Source of the DNA: Kiritimatiellia bacterium
Lineage (GTDB): Bacteria > Verrucomicrobiota > Kiritimatiellia > RFP12 > UBA1067
Assembly (NCBI GenBank): GCA_017525225.1
Contig: JAFXTB010000170.1
Coordinates: 1-32,313 of the forward strand
Length of the DNA: 32,313 bases
Reading direction: 5' to 3'
Position 1 is the first letter of the stretch. Each line of letters begins with the position of its first letter. The translations under genes were made by a program, and so were the position numbers. This document shows, piece after piece, positions 14,045 through 22,689 of this stretch. The notes under the pieces were generated by a model, which made no database searches, was not told the DNA's origin, and saw only the letters and a list, made by a program, of their open reading frames with translations.

Positions 14045-14328
14045 GTTGTCACCTCGCTTTCCGTTCAAGGGCATAGTACCCCCAAAGAAAAACAAGTGTA
14101 GTTTAACAAAAATTGCGGCAAGAGTCAATCGGGGCGCGGCGGCAAATTGCGCTTTTGAGGCCGTTTTTCAAGCAGTTTCGTCATTCTTCCCGATAAATGT
14201 TCCATGCGGAATGTGGGCAACGGAAGAAGCTGCAACTTGCTGCAAATACGTCCGAAATCGGCGATGCGATCGTTCTCGGGGTAGGCGATTTCGCCTTCAT
14301 TGTACGCCGGGCGTTGTCCCATTTCGCG

Positions 14329-16187
14329 TCAGAAGTCAGACGCGTCGCACACGAGGTTGTCCATGATGTAGTCCTTGCGCTCTGGCGTGTTGGAACCCAT
14401 GTAGAACTTGATCGTCTTCTCAAGTTCCGAGTCCTCCGTGCAGATTACCGGCGTAAGACGCATTTCGGGGCCGATGAAGTCCTTGAACTCCTTCGCGTTC
14501 AGCTCGCCAAGCCCCTTGAATCGCGTGATCTCGCAGCCCTTGCCGCACTTCTCGATCGCCGCAAGGCGTTCCTCCTCGGAGAAGCAGTAGTACTGCTCCT
14601 TGTCCTTTGCCTTCGGCTTGCGTACGCGGAAGAGCGGCGTCTCCAGGATGAAGACGCGCTTGTCGATCACGAGCTGCTTGTAGAAGCGCATGAAGAACGT
14701 CGTCAGCAGCATGCGGATGTGCAGACCGTCCACATCGGCATCGGTGGCGAAGATTATCTTGCCGTACCTGAGGTGCTCAAGGCTTTCCTCGATGTCGAGC
14801 GTCTTGATGAGGTTGAAGAACTCCTCGTTGCGGTAGAGGACATCCTTGTTGAGCGAGCACGTGTTGAGCGGCTTGCCGCGCAGGAAGAACACGGCCTGCT
14901 TCATCGCGTCGCGCGCGTTCCCGAGCGTGCCGCCGGCCGACTTGCCCTCCGTGAGGAATATCATCGTGTCCTCGCCCTGCGCCTCGCCAGTCTTGGGATT
15001 GACCTTGTCGAGCCGCAGATGCTCCTTGCAGTCCTTGAGCTGCGGCACCCTCACGCTCACGGCCTGCGTACGCTCCCTCGCCTGCTTCTTGATGGTGTTG
15101 AGCTGGCTCCTGAGCTTCGCCGTCTCCTCCACCTTCGCGAGCAGCTTCTCCGTCTCCTTCGGCGCGCGGTGCAGCATCTCAAGCGCGGCCTTCTTGATGT
15201 CCGCCACAAGCTCGGCGCGCTTCTCCGGGTTGCCGAGCTTCGTCTTGGCCTGGCCGGTGAAGTTGGGATCCTGCATGCGTATCGCGATGGCGCCTATTAT
15301 GCCCTCGCGCACGTCGTCGCCGTCGATCTTCTTCTTCGGGTCGTACTCGTTGAGCGCCTTGGTGAGACCTTCTTTGAACGCAGTGAGGTGCGTGCCGCCC
15401 TCCGTCGTGTGCTGTCCGTTCACGAAGGAGTAGTATTCCTCGGAGACCTGTTCGTGTGCGTGAACACGAACTCCAGCGTCTTGGTACGGTAGTGGAACGG
15501 CTGGTAGAGCTTCTCGAACTGCGCCTCGTCGGCTATGAGGTCGCCGAGGCCGTCCTCCGAGACGATCTTCTGGCCGTTGAGCTCCAGCGAAAGCCCCGCG
15601 TTGAGGTACGCATACATCTTCAGGCGGCGCATCACGTGCTCTTCGCGGAACTTGAACTTCTTGAAGATCGTAGCGTCCGGCAGGAACCTCACGTACGTTC
15701 CCGTGCGTTCGTTGGGGTCCTTGAGCTTGCCGCGCTTCTTCGATACGAGCTTGCCCTTGGCGAACGTGGCCTCGGAGAACTCGCCGTCGCGCACGGAGCG
15801 GACGTAGAAATCGTCCGAAAGCGCATTGACCGCCTTCGTGCCCACGCCGTTCATGCCGACGGAGAACTGGAACGCGTCCGTATTGAACTTGCCGCCCGTG
15901 TTGAGCTCGGAGACGCAGTCCACCACCTTCCCGAGCGGAATGCCGCGCCCGTAGTCCCTCACGGCGCATACGCCCGTATCCCAGTTGAGGTCGATCTGTA
16001 TGCGCCTGCCGCAGCCCATTATGAACTCGTCGACCGCGTTGTCGATCACCTCCTTGAGCAGCACGTATATGCCGTCGTCGTAGTCGCTGCCGTCGCCCGA
16101 ACGCCCGATGTACATGCCCAGCCTGAGCCGGATATGCTCCATCGCGTCCAGATGCTTTATCTGTTCGTCGCCGTATGCCTTAGCCAT
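14329..16187 (-). pseudogene. parE: DNA topoisomerase IV subunit B with a frameshift
   Basis: ATPase subunit of a type IIA topoisomerase. The first part (16187 to about 15455) has the GHKL ATPase motifs VIDNAVDEF, DYGRGIP and GMNGVGTKAVNALS. The second part, in another frame (about 15456 to 14329), has the transducer piece SFVNGQHTTEGGTH, the TOPRIM motifs FLTEGKSAGG and FATDADVDGLHIR, and FKGLGELN. The frame changes around 15448-15458, where FVFTHTN should run into EQVSEEYY; a lost 4-base copy of GAAC explains it exactly. With those bases restored the protein would be about 620 residues, normal for ParE. It may be a real mutation or a sequencing or assembly error; an essential gene makes an error more likely. 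Start ATG 16187 follows AAGGCGTGAAG. Confidence 0.85.
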
Positions 16188-16215
16188 GTCTTCACGCCTT
16201 AAATGTCCCAGTCCC

Positions 16216-18978
16216 TCACTTCTTCGCCTTGCTCTTGTCGGTGAAGAGCGCCACCACCTCGTCGATCTCGTCCTGGGTCTCGAGATAGTAGGGCTTGAAC
16301 ACGATGTGGTTGACGACCTGCTTGGTTCCTGCCGGGAACATCTGCCCATCGGCGTCGCGGTCCATGAACGTGAGCGTGCATTCGGAGGCGTCCGCACGGA
16401 ACACGTGGCGGAAGTTGGTGAGGAACGAATAATTCTTGCCGCCGCCGATGTTTCTGCGCCGGTATGCGAGCGCCCGCACCTCCGTCGCGCCGGAAAGGCC
16501 GGCCGACATCCTGGCGGGCGGCGGTGCCTTCCCATCCTGCCCGTTCACGGCGCTGGCGTAGTCCGCAACCGTGTATTCAAGCGTATAGTGCTTCCCGGGC
16601 ACAAGCCCCGAGAGCTTCTGCTCGAGCCTTCCGGGCGTGCTGCCGGAAGTGAACACGGCGACTCCGTCGCCCAGGTTCCTGACGGCGGGGAACGAGAGGT
16701 TCTGCCGCCCCTGCCGCCAGCCGTACCTCTTTATCTTCTCGGCGGCGATCCCGCCCCCTTCGCCCGCGACGGACGTCCAGCCTTCGAGACCGTCTGCGAA
16801 CTCGCAGTTCTTCACGAACCCCGGCGCCCACTTGATGCCGTACTGCGCGGCGAGGTCGTCCGTGGCGCCTTCCAGGCAGTAGTGCCGCACGAGCCTGAAT
16901 CCCCAGCGGCGTATGTCGTCGTTGGCGCTGCCGGCCGCCCCGAAGCCGATGCCGCCAATGTCCGCGAAGGCCGGATCCACGGCCATCGTCCTTACCAGCC
17001 GCGCATAGTGCGCCTTCAGATCGACCTCCGGCGAATCGTAGCTCGTCCATCTGCCGAGATCCACGTACGGCGCCAGCCAGAACAGCACCCGCCCGCGGGC
17101 CGCCGGCACGAAGTCGATCGCGCTCTTGAGGAAGTGCGCGAAGTAGCCCTCCCACAGCGCGGAAAGCGACTCGTCGGCGAACGACGGCGCGTATGACTCC
17201 GGCACCACGAAGCCGCGCCCGTCGCCGGAGTTGACGATGGCCGAGATCTCGGACGTGTAGCACTTGCGGTCGCGGAAGTACGCGCCGTAGTTGGAGTCGC
17301 TGTAGTACGTGTTGACCGCGCCGCCGTGCGGCTTACGCGCGTACATGTCCCAGAGTATCTCGGAGTAGATGAAGCTGTTGCGGCGCGAGAGCGTGGATCC
17401 CCATTCGTACACCACGTCCACGGGGTTCTCGTCGACGATCACGTCCATGCCGGCCTTCCAGGCGTCGCTCTCGACGCGCGGGGCCAGGTCCTCCCTGTCG
17501 ATCCGCGCCGGATGCCACACGTGCGCACCGGGCGTGTTGCCCCAATACCTGAGGCCGCGCCTGTCGAGGTCGTCCTTGAGCGGCGTACCTGGCGCGATTC
17601 CGTTTATCACGTTGAACGTGGAGAGCGTGCCGTAGCGCCGGTGGAACGGCATCATGAGCGCCAGTCCGGGCTCGAGCCGCGACGGCTTCTCCGCTGGCAG
17701 GGGCGAGTTTGTGACAAGAGTCTTCACGGCATGGACGCGCAGGCGTCCGCCCTTGGCCGCCCCTTCCACACGGAGCGTGTGCCATCCGGCGGCAAGGAAG
17801 CGCTGACCATCGTTGAAGGGCTCGCCCTTGCGCCGCAGGACGCATGGCGCGCCCTCGCCGTCGAGCGTACCCTTCGCCTCCGCATCGGCGGCGCCCGTCA
17901 CCGACATCCACACCCAGCCGTCGGCCGACACGAAGAAGCGTACGTCGCCGTCCGCCAGCGGGGCGTCGTGGAGCCTCGTCACGAAATTGTTGAGCCGCTG
18001 GCCGCTCGGCCCCTGCGGCGGCGGCGGGACTGCCGTGAAGAGATACTCGCTCGCGGCGAGCTCACGCCCCGCCGCATCCACCACAGAAAGCGCCATCGTG
18101 TGGTCGCCGGGCGTCAGGCGCCCGAACTTCAGCAGCGCGCGGCCGTCGGAGCCGAGCGGGACGGACGCGCCAGCGCCGGACTTGTCGACCTTCGCGGAGA
18201 GCTTGCATGCCGCCACGCCGCCCTCAGGCTCGCCGGGCCAGTAGAACAGCATCTCGGCGTCCTCCGCCGACACCTTCGACAGAAGCGGGGCTATCGGCAC
18301 GATGCGGCGCGGCATGGGCGCCACGTACTTGGGGTCGATCGGGTGGCTGCCGCGCCGGGCCACATCGTCCAGCGGCTCGAGCGTCAGGCGGCGAAGCCCC
18401 ATCCTGACGACGTGGGCAGGATCTTGCCCATGCATGGCGCCGCAGATCTGGAAGATGAAATGGCGGGCCTCCTTCTCCTTCGGCGAGCCGCACTCCCACT
18501 GGGACGACGTCGTGAACTCGGCCTCTACCTTCCGCCACTCGCCGGACGTGCTGTCCGGCACCGTGATCGCCTTGACGTGTCCGCCACCGTTGTCAGCGTA
18601 CAGGCTCATTACCGCCCTGCCGCCGTACATGCCGGACGTCTTCACCTCGGCCGACAGGCGGAATTTGCCGCCCGGCGCAAGATGGAAGTACTTCTGCAGC
18701 ACGGAACGCATCTCCTGACAGGAGAAGACTATCTCAATCTCGCCGCCGGACGCCTTCACCTTGGCGTAGCCGGGATCCCATCCTTCGGGCCTGCGGGAGT
18801 CTCCGATGTTGTCGCGCGACCAGCCCGCGATCTCGCCCATGCCGTCGGACAGGGTCATGTCCGGGTTGAAGAAGATGTTGCCGTCAGCACCGCGCACGGC
18901 GGCGATGGCGAGCGCCGCGGCGCAGAAACACGCCGTCCGCGCCATGGTGCGGCTGGATGCCGATTCATGTCTTTTCAT
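16216..18978 (-). CDS. Large secreted protein with carbohydrate-binding-like domains
   Basis: A 920-residue exported protein with a signal peptide (MARTACFCAAALAIAAVRG, after a basic start). Residues about 35-205 look like a jelly-roll carbohydrate-binding module (NPDMTLSDGMGEIAGWS ... GEWRKVEAEF). A central part of about 440-700 (MMPFHRRYGT, DVIVDENPVDVV, GRVLFWLAPYVDLGRW) may be an alpha/beta catalytic barrel, and the C-terminal part again reads like a beta-sandwich (NCEFADGLEGWTS ... SGLVPGKHYTLEYTV). I cannot name the family; a polysaccharide-acting role is inferred. Start ATG 18978 has AGGAG upstream. It has its own promoter just after metH and is followed by parE after 28 bases. Confidence 0.75.
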   Translation of the reverse strand: MKRHESASSRTMARTACFCAAALAIAAVRGADGNIFFNPDMTLSDGMGEIAGWSRDNIGDSRRPEGWDPGYAKVKASGGEIEIVFSCQEMRSVLQKYFHLAPGGKFRLSAEVKTSGMYGGRAVMSLYADNGGGHVKAITVPDSTSGEWRKVEAEFTTSSQWECGSPKEKEARHFIFQICGAMHGQDPAHVVRMGLRRLTLEPLDDVARRGSHPIDPKYVAPMPRRIVPIAPLLSKVSAEDAEMLFYWPGEPEGGVAACKLSAKVDKSGAGASVPLGSDGRALLKFGRLTPGDHTMALSVVDAAGRELAASEYLFTAVPPPPQGPSGQRLNNFVTRLHDAPLADGDVRFFVSADGWVWMSVTGAADAEAKGTLDGEGAPCVLRRKGEPFNDGQRFLAAGWHTLRVEGAAKGGRLRVHAVKTLVTNSPLPAEKPSRLEPGLALMMPFHRRYGTLSTFNVINGIAPGTPLKDDLDRRGLRYWGNTPGAHVWHPARIDREDLAPRVESDAWKAGMDVIVDENPVDVVYEWGSTLSRRNSFIYSEILWDMYARKPHGGAVNTYYSDSNYGAYFRDRKCYTSEISAIVNSGDGRGFVVPESYAPSFADESLSALWEGYFAHFLKSAIDFVPAARGRVLFWLAPYVDLGRWTSYDSPEVDLKAHYARLVRTMAVDPAFADIGGIGFGAAGSANDDIRRWGFRLVRHYCLEGATDDLAAQYGIKWAPGFVKNCEFADGLEGWTSVAGEGGGIAAEKIKRYGWRQGRQNLSFPAVRNLGDGVAVFTSGSTPGRLEQKLSGLVPGKHYTLEYTVADYASAVNGQDGKAPPPARMSAGLSGATEVRALAYRRRNIGGGKNYSFLTNFRHVFRADASECTLTFMDRDADGQMFPAGTKQVVNHIVFKPYYLETQDEIDEVVALFTDKSKAKK

Positions 18979-19031
18979 ATAGTTCTCCTATCCCGTTCAA
19001 GGACACAATGCCCCTGTACGAAAACATGGTC

Positions 19032-19060
19032 ATGATACCATATCCCCATGCGGATTTCAA
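19032..19060 (-). promoter_or_regulatory. Promoter of the 920-residue secreted protein gene
   Basis: On the minus strand TTGAAA (19060-19055) and TATCAT (19037-19032) are exactly 17 bases apart. The -35 box overlaps the metH stop codon, so this gene can be switched separately from the upstream operon. Confidence 0.75.
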
Positions 19061-21456
19061 GCAGGACGGTCGAGAAGCCGGTCGCAGGCGCGTACCAGCT
19101 CCATTGCGTCGCGCGTGTAGATGTCGGCGCCGATCTGCGCGGCGTAGTCCGCCGTCAGCACGGCTCCGCCCACGGCCACGCGGCAGCCCGGCAGCTCGGC
19201 ATGCACCAGCTTCACCGTCTCTTCCATGAAGCAGACCGTGGTCGTCATGAGCGCGGAGAGCGCCACGATCGGCGCCTGTACCCGGCGGGCCGCCTCCAGC
19301 ACGGCCTCCGGCGCGACGTCGCGCCCCAGGTCTATAACCTTGAAGCCGTAGTTCTCCAGGAGCGAGCAGCAGATGTTCTTGCCGATGTCGTGTATGTCGC
19401 CCTTGACCGTCGCGAACACTATGGGTCCGCGCGGGCTGCCCAGCCCTTCGCCGCCGGAATCCCTTGCAAGCGCCGCCTTGATGACTCCGAACGCCGCCGC
19501 CGCCGCATCCGCCGCCATGAGCAGCTGCGGCAGGAACACCTTTCCGGACTCGAACCCCCGGCCCACCACCTCCAGCGCAGGCACGATCCCGCCGCCGATG
19601 ACCTCGAGCGGCGGCGTGCCGGATGCCAGGAGCGCCTCGGCCGCCGCCGCCGCGTCCGCCTTGAGCCCCCTCCTCACCGCCAGCGCGAGCGGGCCTTCCG
19701 TCTCCGAACCCTGCGCCACGCCCGCCGCCGCCACCGCGCCGCCTCGCGGCGCCGCCGCCACAGCTGGCGCGAACGAGGCCGCCGCCTGTATCCAGTCCGC
19801 GCACTGCGCATCGCGCGCCGCCAGCGCCCGCCATGCGCGGTACGCCTGCATCATCTCCACCGAAAGCGGGTTCACGATCGCCGCCGACAGCCCCGCACCC
19901 ATCGCCAGCGTGAAGAACGCCGCGTTCAGCTGCGGCCGCCCAGGCAGCCCGAACGAGATGTTCGACACCCCAAGGCACGTGCGGCAACCAAGCTCCTCGC
20001 GCACGCGCCTCAGCGACTCCAGTATCACGTTCGCGCTGCCCGGCTCCGCACTGACCGCCAGGCAAAGGACGTCCACCACGAAGTCATCCACCCCCAGCCC
20101 GTACTTCGCGCCCTCCGCGAGTATCCTGCGCGCCACCTCCAGCCGCCCTTCCGCGGTCGGAGGGATGCCGTTCTCGTCGAGCGTGAGCGCCACCACCGCG
20201 CCGCCGTACTTCGCCACGAGCGGCAGTACTGCATCCATCGACTCGCGCTTGCCGTTGACGGAATTCACGAGCGGCTTGCCGTTCACGTGCCGCAGAGCGC
20301 GCTCCAGCGCCCGCGGATCGGATGTGTCGATCTGGATCGGCGCGTCCACCACGCCCTGCACCGCCTCCACCGTCGACTGCAGCACGGCGGGTTCGTCCAG
20401 CCCCGGCACGCCCACGTTCACGTCCAGGATCTGCGCGCCGGCCTCCACCTGCGCCACCGCCTCGCGCAGCAGATACGCCATGTCCCCTTCCACCAGCGCG
20501 GCCTTCAGCTTCTTCTTGCCCGTGGGGTTGATGCGCTCACCGACTATCACGGTGTCGTCGAGCGGTATCTCCACCGCGTGCGTGCCGGACGACACCACGC
20601 ACCGCTTGCGCGGCAGGCTCCTCTCCGCCGCCTCCATCGCGCCGAACCTGGCGTGTAGCGCCGCTATATGCGCGGGCGTGGTGCCACAGCATCCGCCCAC
20701 GATCGCCGCCCCGGCGCCCACCAGCGCCGCCACCTGGTCCGCAAACTCCTCCGGGCCTACCGGGAACACCGTTCGCCCATCCACCACCTGCGGCATCCCG
20801 GCGTTGGGCTTCACGATTATCGGCAGGCGCGTCGCGCGCGCGAGCCGCTCCACGTGCGGTAGCATGCGGTCCGGACCCAGCCCGCAGTTGAACCCGATCG
20901 CATCCGCGCCAAGCCCCTCCAGCAGCGCCGCCACGCAGTCCACGTCGCCACCCGTCAGCAGCTTGCCGTCAGCGCCCAGCGCCACCGTGGCATATACGGG
21001 CAGGTCGCAGTTCTCCTTCGCCGCCAGCACCGCCGCCTTCAGTTCGTAGGTGTCGCCCATCGTCTCCACAAGCACGATGTCCGGCCTCTCCGCCGTCCCG
21101 ATCCGCACCTGCTCGGCGAACGCCTCGTACGCCTCGTCGAACGGGAAGTCGCCCGCCGGCTTCAGCAGCCGCCCCGTCGGCCCGATGTCCAGCGCCACCT
21201 TCGCGCCGCTGGCGCGCGCATGCGCGATCGCCGCCGGGATCACCTCCGCGAGCGGAGCCGCGCCGTGGTACTTCGCGCGGTTCGCACCGAACGTATTGGC
21301 GCATACGATGTCGGACCCTGCCGCCGCGTACGCCGCATGCACGGCGCGGATCTCCTCGGGACGGTCGATGTTCCATGTCTCGGGCGCAACGCCTGGCTGC
21401 AGTCCCCGCGACTGGAGTATCGTGCCCGTGCCGCCATCCAGAAATGTGATCTTCAT
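19057..21456 (-). CDS. metH: Cobalamin-dependent methionine synthase (no activation domain)
   Basis: Transfers a methyl group from methyltetrahydrofolate through cobalamin to homocysteine. The 799-residue protein has the homocysteine-binding domain with zinc ligands Cys191 (FNCG) and Cys256/Cys257 (GGCCGTTP), the folate domain (VIVGERINPTGKKKL, about residues 305-318), an alanine-rich linker near 550-590, and the cobalamin domain with DIHDIGKN around residue 690, whose His binds cobalt. The C-terminal S-adenosylmethionine-binding reactivation domain of the 1,200-residue enterobacterial enzyme is absent, so a separate reactivating protein is expected. ATG 21456 overlaps the miaA stop (ATGA) and has GGGGAGG upstream. 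It is the last gene of the greA operon. Confidence 0.93.
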   Translation of the reverse strand: MKITFLDGGTGTILQSRGLQPGVAPETWNIDRPEEIRAVHAAYAAAGSDIVCANTFGANRAKYHGAAPLAEVIPAAIAHARASGAKVALDIGPTGRLLKPAGDFPFDEAYEAFAEQVRIGTAERPDIVLVETMGDTYELKAAVLAAKENCDLPVYATVALGADGKLLTGGDVDCVAALLEGLGADAIGFNCGLGPDRMLPHVERLARATRLPIIVKPNAGMPQVVDGRTVFPVGPEEFADQVAALVGAGAAIVGGCCGTTPAHIAALHARFGAMEAAERSLPRKRCVVSSGTHAVEIPLDDTVIVGERINPTGKKKLKAALVEGDMAYLLREAVAQVEAGAQILDVNVGVPGLDEPAVLQSTVEAVQGVVDAPIQIDTSDPRALERALRHVNGKPLVNSVNGKRESMDAVLPLVAKYGGAVVALTLDENGIPPTAEGRLEVARRILAEGAKYGLGVDDFVVDVLCLAVSAEPGSANVILESLRRVREELGCRTCLGVSNISFGLPGRPQLNAAFFTLAMGAGLSAAIVNPLSVEMMQAYRAWRALAARDAQCADWIQAAASFAPAVAAAPRGGAVAAAGVAQGSETEGPLALAVRRGLKADAAAAAEALLASGTPPLEVIGGGIVPALEVVGRGFESGKVFLPQLLMAADAAAAAFGVIKAALARDSGGEGLGSPRGPIVFATVKGDIHDIGKNICCSLLENYGFKVIDLGRDVAPEAVLEAARRVQAPIVALSALMTTTVCFMEETVKLVHAELPGCRVAVGGAVLTADYAAQIGADIYTRDAMELVRACDRLLDRPA

Positions 21457-22220
21457 GACCGCCTCCCCGCCGGAAAAGTCAGCTCCCACGGCCCATGCTC
21501 CCGCCAGAGCGCCGCCACCGCGTCGGCCGTCGCCTCCACCGTCGCCCTACAATCCACGTATAGCGGCGTGGACTGGTGCCTGAACCACGTGTCCTGCCGC
21601 TTCGCGAACTGGCACGTGCGGTAGAAAATCTCGTCGCGCACGGTACGCCCCGGCCTCGGGGCGAACGTGCCGCCGCCCCTCAGCGGCGCGCCGAACTCCT
21701 TGTACCCTATCGCCGCCGCCGCCGTACGCGACCATTCAGGATACTCCGCGCGAAGCCGCCTCACCTCGTCCTCCAGACCGGCCCGCATCATGCCGTCGAT
21801 CCGCTCCAGTATCCGCGCACGCCGCGCCTCGCGGTCCATCCTCAGCACGGGATACTCCGGCGGCGGCGGACGCCACGGCTCCTCTATCCCGCGCAGCAGC
21901 GCCGTGAAGTACAGCCCCGTTCCACCCACGACTATGAACTCGCGCCCCGGCGGCAGCGCCTCCACCCACGCGCCAGAGCGGCGCAGCCATTCGCCCGCCG
22001 AGAAGTCCTCCGCCGGCGTCACCAGGTCCACCCCGCCCATGTCGAACTCGGCCCGCTCCTCCGGCGGCGGCTTGGCCGTGCCTATGTCCATGCCGCGGTA
22101 CACCAGCATCGAATCTGCGGAAAGGATCGCCGCACCCATGCGGCGCGCAAGCACGGCGGCCACGGCGGACTTCCCCGTGGCCGTGGCGCCCGCGAGCAGA
22201 TAGGCCCTACGACTTGCCAC
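21453..22220 (-). CDS. miaA: tRNA dimethylallyltransferase, short form
   Basis: Adds a dimethylallyl group to A37 of tRNAs that read codons starting with U. Motifs present: the P-loop GATATGKS (residues 11-18), SADSMLVYRGMDIGTAKP, GGTGLYFTALLRG, GYKEF and RQDTWFRHQ. At 255 residues it is about 50-70 shorter than usual. The missing part lies between ALLRGIEEPW and PVLRMDRE, where relatives have the helical insertion domain with the HPND...RALE motif. The start is GTG 22220 with GGAG upstream, overlapping the lspA end by 14 bases; its stop overlaps metH. All core catalytic motifs remain, so it may be a working minimal enzyme. Confidence 0.9.
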   Translation of the reverse strand: MASRRAYLLAGATATGKSAVAAVLARRMGAAILSADSMLVYRGMDIGTAKPPPEERAEFDMGGVDLVTPAEDFSAGEWLRRSGAWVEALPPGREFIVVGGTGLYFTALLRGIEEPWRPPPPEYPVLRMDREARRARILERIDGMMRAGLEDEVRRLRAEYPEWSRTAAAAIGYKEFGAPLRGGGTFAPRPGRTVRDEIFYRTCQFAKRQDTWFRHQSTPLYVDCRATVEATADAVAALWREHGPWELTFPAGRRS

Positions 22221-22689
22221 CGGCCGGCTCCGAGCGCGGGGTCAGCAGCGAAGTCAGTATGAGCAGCCCTGCCGCCACGTTGATGTATACGTCCGCCACG
22301 TTGAAGCACGGGAAGTGGTGCTCGCCCCAGTGGAAGTCGAAGAGATCCACCACGTACCCGAGCCAGAGACGGTCCACCAGGTTGCCCAGTATGCCCGCGT
22401 AGAGCGTCAGCTCGGCCACCACGCCCGCCACGCCGGAAGGGAATATCGACCGCCTCTTCCACAGCACGAACGCGAGCGCCGCCACCGCGAACGCCGCCAG
22501 CGGCCACACATGCCCCTGGAACATGCCCCACGCGCAGCCGCGGTTCTCCACGTAGGCGAGATTGAACAGTCCATCCAGCACCACGACCGGCGCGGAACCC
22601 TTCAGCCGGGCGATCGCCGCCGCCTTGACCGCCTGGTCCACAAGGAGCAGGTTCATCACGGCGGCGAACATGAAGACGAATCGCTTCAT
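22207..22689 (-). CDS. lspA: Lipoprotein signal peptidase
   Basis: Inner-membrane aspartic protease that removes signal peptides from prolipoproteins. The 160-residue protein has four membrane helices and the family motifs: NLAYVENRGCAWG (residues 43-55), GNLVDRLWLGYVVDLFDF with catalytic Asp115, and FNVADVYI with catalytic Asp133. ATG 22689 overlaps the stop of the DksA-type gene (ATGA). A client is visible in this window: the tiny lipoprotein at 31428. Confidence 0.95.
   Translation of the reverse strand: MKRFVFMFAAVMNLLLVDQAVKAAAIARLKGSAPVVVLDGLFNLAYVENRGCAWGMFQGHVWPLAAFAVAALAFVLWKRRSIFPSGVAGVVAELTLYAGILGNLVDRLWLGYVVDLFDFHWGEHHFPCFNVADVYINVAAGLLILTSLLTPRSEPAGGKS

Noticed and set aside
15448-15458. 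Programmed frameshift in parE
   Set aside because: No slippery heptamer or obvious stimulatory structure; a 4-base loss from a tandem GAAC explains the break fully.
14197-15492. Long plus-strand open frame opposite parE
   Set aside because: It is a shadow of the GC-rich minus-strand gene, Leu/Arg/Glu/Val-rich without motifs or a ribosome binding site.
17326-19035. Long plus-strand frame opposite the secreted protein gene
   Set aside because: Arg/His-rich composition typical of an antisense shadow; the minus frame has a signal peptide, promoter and Shine-Dalgarno.
19048-21049. Long plus-strand frames opposite metH
   Set aside because: Shadows of the metH frame, which carries all catalytic motifs.
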